Shown here: positions 24,061-35,400 of the stretch, one piece after another | How the letters are laid out: every line of letters starts with the position of its first letter | Position numbering within the stretch: position 1 is the stretch's first letter | Assembly (NCBI RefSeq): GCF_022458985.1 | Contig: NC_061789.1 | Coordinates: 9,214,357 to 9,278,356 of the forward strand | Reading direction: 5' to 3' | DNA: 64,000 bases | Origin: Mugil cephalus | Lineage: Eukaryota; Chordata; Actinopteri; Mugiliformes; Mugilidae | The notes under the pieces: model-generated | Databases searched by the model: none | The model's input: the letters and a program-made list of their open reading frames with translations, nothing else | What the model was told of the DNA's origin: nothing | Translations under genes and position numbers: made by a program

Positions 24061-24761
24061 CTTGGGCAGCTCGGACAGAGACCTCTGCGGGTTCAACATT
24101 TTTGTGCAGTCAACGGAACAAAGCCCTCGGAGAAGCGTCCTTTTGCAGACAATGTCCTCTGCTTTGGATGAAGGTGTATCACTCCCAGTCCTCACTAGCT
24201 TAGCAGAAGATATGGTGCCTTCAGGGCTGTCGGAAATAACGCGAGCGGCTAAACGGACGACGAAACACAGTCCGATTAAATATAATGGTAGAAGTGAGAG
24301 ACGCTGTTGACGTGTCCCGATTAAAGCGCTGTCATCGCCGAAGCAGAATATTAAATGTTTATAGGTCTATATAATTTAATAATTTTTCCTTGCTAACTGA
24401 TGCATTTAGGTTTTCAATTCTACCAAATCGCTGCAACCAAACGGCATGTTAATATTTACGAGAGTGACCTGAATGCAGCATTAGGCTGGTCACACGTTCA
24501 CTATTAAAGAAGATCCACCCACTTGTCCCATACTTGGGAATAAAACTTCCGCCTAGCGTCACACAAACATATGGCAGAGCTCCGGTACTGTGCAGCGTCT
24601 AGATAGAAACGGAAAGACGTGAAAACACTTTACATTTAGGCCTCAATTGTGCTTCTTTACGGACGGAGACACAGATTTAGTGATTATAAGGAGGCGAATC
24701 CTCGCCCCCTTCCAGTAAATCAAGTTTTTCATGGCGCTACTGAGGTTTGAGATGCATAATT
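24061..24761. other. rogdi upstream region
   Basis: Presumed rogdi 5' UTR and promoter, followed by intergenic DNA. No TATA box is obvious. No gene is seen. Confidence 0.4.
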
Positions 24762-25587
24762 AACACCACGCCTGGGGGGAAATAATCGCCACCAAGGAGC
24801 TTTGGTTACAGCAGTATTCACTATAGCATTGTTCCCATAAGAATCTTCTGCAATGTCACAAGATTTATTTCCATCCTGTGTTGCATTCATTTTTCACCAA
24901 GATCTTGTATTGATGATTTGAGAGTCACTGATCCAAGCCTTCTCCAGGACATCCCAAAGACTCTCAGTGGGGTTCAAGTCTGGATTCTGTGGACCACACG
25001 ACCTTCTTCCATTGCCCCAATCTTTATGCTCCCTAGCAAATTGAAGTCCTTTCTCCCGGTTAGCCTCACTGATTAGCATTTTTTAAGCCTACTGTTTAGT
25101 CCTTATCCCTTGAGTGACCTTCACATTATATGTGGAAAGGTAAATGCTCCTACTTTCACTATTAAACAGAGCCCTGAATTCTACTGGTGATTTTGTTTTA
25201 TTTGATATCACCAAACATTTGATGGATCACCGATCACAGTCGTGATTCTTTCCCGACCACATTTCTTCCACAAAGACAATGGTTCTCCAACATCCTTCTA
25301 GTTTTTAATAATGCGTTAGACAGTTCTTAAGACAGTTTTTGTAGATGTTTTCTCTGCTTGATTCATGGCAATGATTTAACCCTTCTCACACAGACAATAA
25401 AACCACGGGATGTGTCTGCTGACATGGTTGTTTAAGTAATGAGAAGCAACTCATTTCAGCAGTCGGGGTTAAATAACTTGTTGCTAGCTGAAAGATAATC
25501 ACCCATACAGCAATTATCCAATAGGAGGCTCTTACCTATTTGCTTGGTTAAATCCAGGTGGTGACTTATTTTTGGCCATGCTGTGTC
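24762..25587 (-). mobile_element. Tc1-like DNA transposon, internally deleted
   Basis: The left end (24762 on) has GCCTGGGGGGAAATAATCGC and the right end GGTGGTGACTTATTTTTGGC; they are imperfect inverted copies of the Tc1-family terminus. The minus-strand frame 25079-24894 reads ...QFAREHKDWG, then GNGRRSCGP, then directly PDLNPTESLWDVLEKAW. The middle of the transposase, including most of the catalytic DDE region, has been removed. The element is 826 bp, against about 1.6 kb for intact relatives. Non-autonomous and dead. Confidence 0.85.
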
Positions 25588-25984
25588 GATTATAGCAACT
25601 GAACTGGTTGGTATTTTAGTCTGTTTGGAACTTGAATTTCCTGACTCACAAAAACGATCTTTTAAATTGATAAACATCACTATGTGCAATTTATGGCACA
25701 AAAAGACCAAACACAATTGTTTAACATACAGAATTTTTCTAAAATAAGGTCCCACCATGTTCATTGGACAGGATTGTAACTTCAGCCTTCAAATAAGGTC
25801 AGGTCACCTTTACAAAGTTATACTTTCAGCGTTAAGTGCAAAAAAAACAAACAAAAAAACCCAAATCATGCTTTAATGTGTTACATGAGTAGAAAACATT
25901 TGCTTGGAACACACATTTTCTATTAGATTCTGATGGCTACTTGAGTACATCAACTTTATTGTCCTTAAACCTGCCACAGATATG

Positions 25985-26560
25985 GAAGTATGCCCGGGGG
26001 TCATGGGAAGACCCGAGCTTTGACTTCCTTTTTCATGATCTCATCTATTTTCTTGTGTCCGGCCACAAAGCAACCTAACAGCATGATGCTGCCACCCCCA
26101 TGCTTCCCTGGATCTCCTCCTTCACCACTAGACCTAATGGACGTCCTTGTGGCCAAACAGATGAAACATGTTTTCATCACACCAAAGGACATCATCTTTG
26201 CACAGCAGCAAACCATAGCCTTTGATTTTTTTTATATGGTGGCTTTGGAGCAGCTTCTTCCTTCTTGAGTGGGAGGCTGTTGGCGTAGGACTCATTTTTA
26301 TTGTGGTATAAATAGTAGTCGTTTTCTCAGCAGTCCTCACAAGCTCTTTTAATCTGTGTATGGTTTTGATATTTTTGTACCAGACTACCTTGTTCTCCAG
26401 GATATAGATATAATATACTGTCCAGATGAGCATTCAGGGATCTGGGAATCACTCCCAAGGACAAACCAGACTTGCGCAGATCTCTTTTTTACGAGTTTCA
26501 GCATCAGGTCTACAGGACTTCAATGTTTTCCTGTGGGAATAGATTCCTGAATGGCCATTG
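25985..26560 (-). mobile_element. Degenerate Tc1/mariner-like transposase fragment
   Basis: Minus-strand reading gives VLWCDENMFHLFGHKDV (26178-26134) and, in a shifted frame, GEGGDPGKHGGGSIMLLGCF (about 26130-26050). These correspond to the SDET..LFG and KHGGGSVMVWGCF blocks of Tc1-like enzymes. Frameshifts and stops show it is a pseudogene. It is distinct from the element at 24762-25587. Boundaries are approximate. Confidence 0.7.
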
Positions 26561-26751
26561 TTTGTCTCACCTAGCAACCGTTAACGTAGGAAGTCTGGAC
26601 TTGGCAAAGAGTGGGAGTCGACCGGTTGGTGGTCAACAAATTGTATAATGGGATCAAAAGGAATAAAAAGGAAGAAACTGTATATTGAGAGACTGCTAAT
26701 GAAGTAAGTCAAGACATAGAAGGTGCATAAATGTCAGTAATCAGGAAAGGA

Positions 26752-26757
26752 TTTATT
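26752..26757 (-). promoter_or_regulatory. Polyadenylation signal candidate, glyr1
   Basis: TTTATT on the plus strand is AATAAA on the glyr1 strand. It would define a 3' UTR of about 2.7 kb. A further candidate at 25955-25960 lies next to transposon remnants. Confidence 0.45.
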
Positions 26758-29319
26758 AAACAGCACAAAAGTCTTGGTATTTCCACATGTACACAAAATC
26801 ATAAATATCCCCCAAAACCAAGGCTCCACTCTTCTTCCATGAATGGGATCAAAGTCATTGTCATTTCAATGCAATAAGCCAGATTATATAAGCCACATAT
26901 GTATAAACTATTTACTTTCGAACTGAGCAACCTTCAGTATTATGACACGGATGTGAGACAGTCGCTCTTTTAGAGTCCAAAATAGTCGTTTTCTTCAATC
27001 CTCGTTACGGTAGATACAAAAGGAACCCTACTCAGCCTAACGTGCTATTTACATCTGTCTTCTAAAAACAGGTCTTTACACGAGAATGTGTTCGGGAAAT
27101 TAAACACCTCAAGCTTTCAGAAAATATGGACACTGGTGTGGATTATGTTTTTGTGAGAAATTAATTCATGGTTTCAACGAAAAAAACAAAAAAAAAAAAA
27201 AAACGATCCTGACTTTTACCTCCTTCCTTGAAGCGATTACAGTTTGGGATCTTTGGATCGTCACCCTTAATGTTTGAGTTTCTTCACTTCTTTATGCTAC
27301 AGCACAAATGCTCTCCTTCTTCTTCTTCTTAGCAACCATTTTCTTTCTACAGGAATTTTAAGGATGCAAAAACATGACCTCGCCATCTCAACAGACCGAA
27401 ATAAAACATGTCCCACAACATTGTTCCCATCACGAGGGTGAGAATAAATTGGCCACATCTGGTAACATGAACATGGCACAAAACCCTAAACTTTTGGAGC
27501 CGCCAAGGCTTAATCGATTGAGCTTTTACCTCCGGGGTAAAATGTGTTAATATTTCCGCAGGGTAGGTTTTAGGCAACGTAGTAGAGGTCGACATGGGTT
27601 CAAAGATTTGGACCCGATTCAAAATGACTTCCCCAAACTTGACGAAAAATAAAGGAGAACAAAAAAAAAGACACGCCACCTGTTCAGACTCAGGATACTT
27701 TTTTTCAAAATCACTTTTAGAGTATTTTACTTTGAAAAAAAAAAAAAAAACACATTTTCTTTCCTCACACAGCATTGACACAACAAAACACACCCCTACA
27801 AGCATTTAATCAGACTAAAGGTAATGTGAAATCGAATGGAGACCATTAGCATCCGCCCCAAAAATTCAGTAGCTGGCACAATTTTTTCTATATATATATA
27901 TATATATATATTTGTATTTAATAATAAACATCTGTGAAATTGGTTTATTGAAGCGTTTGAGACCAAGAGTGAAGGGACATGTAAGGTGTACAATAATCTC
28001 GTCAGAGCTTTCTGTTAGACAGTCTGCATTTTTATTTAATGACCTTTTACAAATCTTTGGTATATCTCTGACGTTTCTTCTTAATTAACCGCCTGCTGCT
28101 CGGCCAATTTATCCGTCGGGTTCCAGGCTTCAGTCAAGTCTATGAGGACCTCTACTACGCACTTAAGATCAGCCTCAATTCATTTAACGTGAAAAAATAA
28201 AATGGGCCGTGTGTAAATGTTTAGTTTAAGGGTTCAGGTTGATTCATTCTGGGCTGGGTAACATAAACGAAGTAACAGTTTGACAGCGAAGCTCCGACTG
28301 TGGAGACCAGGAGGTTGTTGCACAGCTTGGAGAGTCAGTCTTTAAAACCCACATAAAACTTTAATTAGTTCGATTTTTTTTTTTTATATATATAATATTT
28401 GTGTCTCTCGAGGGTCTAAAATGAAACTCAATTTCAACACTTTTTTTTTCTTCCTGCAACTAATGGACAATAAAAGAAAACAATGACAATCGATGGGGTT
28501 CAATAATGAACTTCAGTTAAAATACAACTCAGAGAGAGGATTCATCTAGATTCAGAGTATTATATTAAAAAAAAAAAAAGAAAAAAAAAATGAAATGAGA
28601 ACTCTTCCAAACGAAATAATAAAAATGTTTCTAATTTGGAAAATTCTTGATGAAGAATATCAATTATTACTGCATTTTAAGGCCTCGACACGCTCTGTCC
28701 TCAACCTGTTCAGAGAGAGAGATCATCAACACCAACACAGAAGCATAAATCATCTCAAACACAGAAAGAAGCCATGACCGAACTGCACCAAGAAGACCTA
28801 GAGAGAAACATAAATAAATACATCTATTACTGAAAGAAGGGGTTGCAAATATTAAGGCAATGCAGTGGCATGTTCTTGGTGTTTCCTCTCATCAATATCT
28901 GGACATTTTAAAAGAAAAGAGAAGAAGAAGAAAAAAAGAGTATCACACTCAATTAAATTAACTCATCATTTGCACATAAAAGAAAGAGAAAAAAAAAGAG
29001 ACTTCTGTAGGGCGTCTGCATCCACAAAACTTGACAGAAAATTCTCTGGCTCTACAGCGGCGCTGCGCATCACAAACTCGCCAGACACCCTGCTTTACTA
29101 CTTCTACCCCTCTCGACAAAACGGCAGCAGTCCAGTCCAGTAGCACAACCTCGTATGGAGCATTCTTACAGCTTATTCCCTCGGTACAGTCAGTGCAATG
29201 CTCAAGGTTGCCTTGCTTTTTAAAAAAAAAAAAAAAAAAAAAAGTTATAATCCCAGGAGTTGTGGTCATTTGACATGGCTGGCACTGGGGCAGAATGAAA
29301 TTAAAACGACAAGATTGAG

Positions 29320-29373
<54 letters not shown>

Positions 29374-29446
29374 GCATTAGATGATGAGGGGGGAAATAAG
29401 AAGGGATTAAAGACTGAGTCGTCCTGAGGATAGATCACACCTCGCT
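26758..29446 (-). other. glyr1 3' UTR, homopolymer-rich
   Basis: Long non-coding stretch after the glyr1 stop. It has A runs at 27184-27202 and 27735-27750, a TA microsatellite at 27889-27911, A22 at 29222-29243 and A49 at 29324-29372. These would be poly-U tracts in the glyr1 mRNA. No other gene is seen. Confidence 0.5.
29324..29372. repeat. Poly(A) tract, 49 bp
   Basis: Uninterrupted run of 49 A on the plus strand, about 75 bases beyond the glyr1 stop codon. Confidence 0.9.
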
Positions 29447-32400
29447 CTAGTGAATGTAGGCTCTGTAGACTGCAGAGATATCGTTGTCCGACTGATCCAG
29501 TGCCTTAGCCCTTTTATAAACCTGCACAGGAACACAAACAAAACTCCGGTCAGTGTTTATGCAGGTACAGGGTGAAGAATAATACAACAAAAACAAGGGA
29601 GTGTTTGGCTTTGGCAAATCACCTGGAGCTCACAATCACAGGGCTTCAAGTAAAAAAAAAAAATAAATTAGCAATTTAACCATTTAATTCAGTTCCAATT
29701 TATACAAAAACAACTGTGGATCATATCATAACTCTAAATTGGAAAATTTACATCCCAACCTGTAAATTTACTCTCCATATTTTGTGATGCCTTCATGAAA
29801 ACTCAGAAATTCTATATTCCAACTTGGAAATTTCAAACTTCCGATATGAAAGTGTTCACGTTACAACTCGGAGGAGAAAAAATAAGTTTGGTGTATTATC
29901 ATGTTTTGCTAAAGATTAAAATATGTTGTCTTGAATGAAGCATCAGCTGCAGCTTCATCTCAACCATGACCCACCCCCACCCTACTTCTGATTGGCTAGT
30001 GATGCTGCATTACTCTCATTCAACTGACTGCTCGAACTTGACAACATCCTGCATGAACAAGGTTTTTTTTTTCCCTAAATGTTCTTTTAATTGCGATCAA
30101 ATGCCAGACATACCAGAATACTTGAAGCCCTGTGATCAGCAAATCTAACTGGAACAGGAACTTTCTTGATGAATCCACAGTAGCACAACAAACAAATAAC
30201 CAGAGCAAACAATACCTCGTTGGCAGCTGCAGCCATTGGGGTTGGGTGGTTGGCCATGTCGCCCATGGAGATGGCTAGCCTCAGGTCCTTCTGAATATGT
30301 TTCAAATAGTAGTCTGGTTTAAAGTTGCCCTGTAAGATATCTGGAAGGGGCGGAAAAAAGGTTACTCTGAGTTCTTAAAAGTGACATAAACTCAAAACAA
30401 AAAGGAAGGAACTTAGCAAATAGATAAATAGGTGCACGCGTTGACTTACTTTGGCATTTCTGGTCCACAAAGGTGCTCGCCATCTGGCCCTGACACAGGA
30501 TGTCCAGGAAGGTTTGCTGTGATTGGCCAGTGGCCTGTGCCAGCGTTAGCCCCTCCGCAATGGTGGCCATGAAGCTGCCCTGCACCATGTTGAGGATCAG
30601 CATCATCCTCGCCGCGTTCCCTGCTTCACCTTGAAACACAGACGTTTTTTTTTCGCCAAGATAAGTACATCCGCACGTCAAATAAAACTCGATAAATTCT
30701 ATTATTTGCTTGTTCCAATTCACTGATCTCATCATACCCAGGAAGAACGACGTCTTGCCCATGGCCTGGAAGCAGCTGCTGCAGTCCTCGTACACCGTCC
30801 TGTCACCGGCCGCCAGGATGACCAGCATCCCGTCATTAGAGAGCTGCTGGCTTCCTGCCACGGGGGCCTCCAGGAAGCGGCCGCCCCGCGACGTGATCAC
30901 CTGACGATCAAACAATGGATAACGTTTTTTTTTTTTTTTTTTTTTAATTGTACTGCTCCGGTAATGACACGTGCTCCCACAGTGTAGATAAATATTAAAA
31001 TAAAACATATTGTGGCGGACCTGTGAGAGCTCTGTGATGGTCTCTGGATCTACGGTGGACATCTCCACGTAGCATTTGCCCGGCCTGATTCCCTGCAGAA
31101 CTCCGCTGGGTCCCAGCACCAACTGTGGAGCAACAATCACACAAAAAAAAAGGTAAATGTCATTGTGCAATCATGGGTTGAATTTTCTGAATCCAGACGT
31201 TGGCATTTTTTTCCCTTTTAAAACCTTCTGGTTATTTGTAGCAACATCTGTTCTGTTAAAGTGACTTTGATTTACAGCATTAACCACGGCCCAGTTTCCC
31301 CCGCAGCCTTTAAAGTCTTTCTGCTTATTCTTTACTGACCGGTTTGTTTTGTAATCTTCAAATGTGACAATACAGAGCATTTCATATGAGATCTCTTTCC
31401 TCTTTGATGCTCTCTGATATTAGCTTCTGATTGATCTTTAAATATATGTATTGCTGGTGATATTTCAATGTATGTAAAGAGTTTTTGGTGCAATAACAAC
31501 TCCATGGAAGTTGCCCCTTATGATGAGTAGGCAGCTCAATTAATGGGGTTCGAGTCTAACCAGCTCCTCGCTAGTCGACGAGTAGTCGTTTACTGTAGTC
31601 GAGGTCGTACTCACATCCCTGGCGGCTTTTGGATCAGACACGCAGGAGAAAGTTATGTCGCACATGGAGGCCACTTCTGCCGGAGTCCGACCTAACCTGG
31701 CCCCCTCCTGGATGAACAGGTCACACTGAAACACAGCGGGGAACAGAGTCATTAGCTACATCAGCTAGATGTGTTTGATCAGGGCGTGACAACGTACTTT
31801 CACAATAGGAAATCGCCTCGTGGAGGTTTTTTTTTTTCTTTTGCTTGTTTAAGCAAATGTTAGCTATGCACTACTCTTCAAAGGATACGGCGAATGTCTC
31901 TGGGGCAGCTCTTTTCTGTCCTCGAGAAACATGTACACAACGTTACATAAATACAGGTATAACTTAATCAAATGTGTGGTTTTCCAACCACGAGGAGCAG
32001 AAGCCAGAACGTGTAATTATTTCTCAGAAGCAGTCACGGTGCGTTTCCATAACAGTTTTTAACAAAATAAAAGCGACGTTTCTGCAAATTTTGATAAAGT
32101 TTCACGATAAAAGAAAGATGAATTGGTCACAATGGGAAATACAAAAAAAAAAGTTTCCATTGCACTTTTGTGATAGACGTTTATATCCATACGTCTGGAA
32201 AAAACACCTCATGAGAGCGTAAAAATGTTCAAGCTTTAGATATTTGAGAGTTGTTTGTTTTTCCATTACCAGCTTTTTTTATTGCGGTATTTAGTTTTTG
32301 TGCATTTCTAGTTCTTGGGGTCATGGAAACGAAGCAACCGTTTCCTACTGTACCTTTTCCGCTGTGCGATTCCACACTGTGACGACGTGACCCATTTTCA

Positions 32401-35400
32401 ACAGGTTGGAAACTATGCCGCTACCCATCAGCCCCAGGCCCAGGAAGCCTATCCTGCAGGGCAAAAATCCACCAAGAACACACGTATAAAGACACAAGCA
32501 GAAGGTGAAAGCGTTCCTAAATAACTACAAATAAATAAACGAGGTGTGATTGTAATCCTCCGTGTTAAACGTGACCCGCTTTCAGCTCATTTGAGAAACT
32601 CCGAGGATTAATACCTTTTGTCTGTGGGTGTGATGCTGCCATTGATGGCTGTGCTGTCTGCTGCTTGGATTGATGTTGACCCTGTGTCCTGCACAAACGA
32701 CAAGCAGCTCGGTCAGTATCACTCAAGGAAATAATAATAATGATAATAATAATAAATTTAAATACGCAGATAAAGAAACTCCACCTCTTCGATGATCTTC
32801 AGGCGCTTGCTAATGGGTTCCATTGATGACGCTGGCTGTGGACACAGAGGAGACACCATTTAAGTAATTTCACTTTATGTCACGTGTCAAAGTCAGAGAT
32901 ATCGATAATCTTATATCCACGATATATAGCCTCATAGTCTGTGAGTGGTAGTCAGCTGTAAATGTCAAGAATAAGGCCAGGACGCATTAATTAATTCATT
33001 TAAAGTGACAGATCCTGCATATTCTGACAAAACGTTAACTAAAATAGGAGCTTTGAACGGTAAAAAACAAAGAAAACAAATGTGTTCAGGTACATTCAGT
33101 TCTGAATATATCAGACAGCAAATCCCTGGCAGGTTGACAAGGACAGAGGTTTTATGAGTGTAGGCACAGATTAGGAGGCGGGAGGTGGAAAGAGACAAAC
33201 TACTACGTCTGGATAACTCGGCTTTAACGTGTCAAGATAAGTCAACGCAGGGGGATAAGCTCACATCTGGTTTATATGATGATAAAAACAAGTCGAAAAA
33301 AGGGAAAAGACTTCAGTCTTAAATTATGGCGAGTTCCATTTGTACTCAGAAGTCGGAATTTCCGAGTTGGTATTTTCAACCTGAACGCCCTGTGAAGTCG
33401 TAGTATCCCCACTACCCACGAGCTGAGGTACCAAGATGGCCGCCACGTGTGTAGAAGTTTCTGTAATATTCCTTTTATTAGCACTTCTGATTGGTTTTGG
33501 TTAAATCAGACAGTCATTTTCCCACATAGATACACTGAAATGCTGTCACAAAATAATTTGAGTTTTTCATGTCTTATATGGGAACTAAAAGTCCATGTCA
33601 TGCTAACAACGGCTAAAAATAATAGCCTGGTAAAACCAAAACAGTGAGAAACACCATTGTGGCAAAAAATGGTGTATTTTTTATATATACATTTAAATTA
33701 AACAATTAAAACTTTTGAATATTTTTTTATAAATGTCTGCCTCGTGTTGTGTTATAGATTTTGTCACTGTGAATAATTCTAGTAAAAACACTCATGAGTT
33801 TGTTCAAGTTATCTGTTCAATTTTAGTTAAAATTGAGAATTTTTTAAAAACTTTAATTTCACTCATTAAATGTAAATATTGAACACACTAAGTTTGACAA
33901 GACGAGCGCTTTCATGGACGCGGCCATCTAGTTTTCTGACTTGTGTAACCAGAACGCAGACAACTCTAGTGCGACGTTATTCTCAGCTCCGATGCACCAT
34001 TATCATATATGATATGAGATGTGAAGTGCTAACAGACGCCTTCAAGGTTTCTGTGACGGAACCAAAACAAAAGCGATAACTCAGTAGGTGTAGACGCCAC
34101 GTTGCCGAGCAGCACGCTTCCTCTTACCTTCTCGGATTGGCTGAGGAGGAAGTGATGAAAGTGGGGGTCGTCCTTCACCGGCTGCAACAGAAGAAGTGTT
34201 AAATGGGGAAGTGTTTTATATGGATGTGCGTCGAGTCGAGCGAAGAAAGCCCCGAATCTACACCGTGAAATGCCGACACGTCTGGGCACACTATAAATTT
34301 AAATCTAACCCCGAAATGCTACTGGGTTTCATAAATGTTCCTCCTTTGCCACAAATGTTTTTCAGTTCTCTCTGCAAACTCTACAATATCCACTCATTAA
34401 CCAGCGGTAAACCGAGCACACAGACAAACCAGCAACAAGCCCGCGTATAGATTCTGCTTTTCAAGTGACACATGCTTCTTGTTCTGCATCGCAGAGGAAC
34501 AGATTCAAGTTTTATAAATCATCCAGCCAACCAGAGACTGAATTGTGTTCTTAGCGCCTAAAAACGTGGAAATAACTTTTGGTTGTATGCGAGAGAGGCT
34601 TTTAGCGGAAAAAAAAAAAAAAACACCTCTGCAAGCAACTAGTTAGTCCAGGAAACCAATCACAGCGCTGTGAACTGTTCGTTCCTTTTAAAGTGACTTC
34701 ACCGGGAATTTATTTCACATCTTCCCTCCATCCCCTCAGATTTTCCAAAAATTCCCCACTGAAGCGGCCGGGGAGCTTCAGGCCGGCTTCCCAACAAAAC
34801 TAAATGTGCATCTCTCCCAAACTGAGTTCAGTCCAAAAAAGAGAGCCACCATCTACTTCTCCTTATGCAAATGGAAACTGGTGATGTTTTTATGATAAAA
34901 TAAGATAGAATCAGTGGTTTTATGTTTTGCATAAATAGTTGCTTATAATATATTAAAAAAAAACCCTACGATACGGGACGATTTGGTTTGCAATTCAACG
35001 GGCCACAAGCAGAGCTAAAACCAGCGGTGTCTTGCAGCGGCGTTATGTAAATGAGGGGGTTAGAAATGCTCTGCTTCCTCTGTGAAGAACGGCGACTTTT
35101 TAAATTATGTAAATTCAAACCTTTCAGGCTTCCAGACTTGCCGTACTGGAACCGTTTGCAGCAAACTCATGAACTGCAATGGTGGGAAAAAAAGCGATTC
35201 CACCGACATAAAAGACAAGCAGATGCTGGCTCAACTTCTTTTTTTTTTTGTTTTGTTTTTTGGGGACGTGCAATGTTTCATTTCACACAGACACACAAAC
35301 ACACACACACATCAAACCAAATCCAGTGTCAAACCAGTTGAAGAGCATTTCATTCACAGTGGTCATCAACCCTGGTCCTGAGGGAAAAGGTCGGCTCACT

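Noticed and set aside
24061-24195. Longer N-terminus for rogdi
   Set aside because: The frame is open, but the family begins close to the chosen ATG and the extension has no resemblance to known Rogdi proteins.
29198-29380. Lysine- and phenylalanine-rich ORFs across the A runs
   Set aside because: These are homopolymer translations in the glyr1 3' UTR.
31544-31556. GGTTCGAGTCT resembling a tRNA B box
   Set aside because: No A box or cloverleaf can be drawn around it on either strand.
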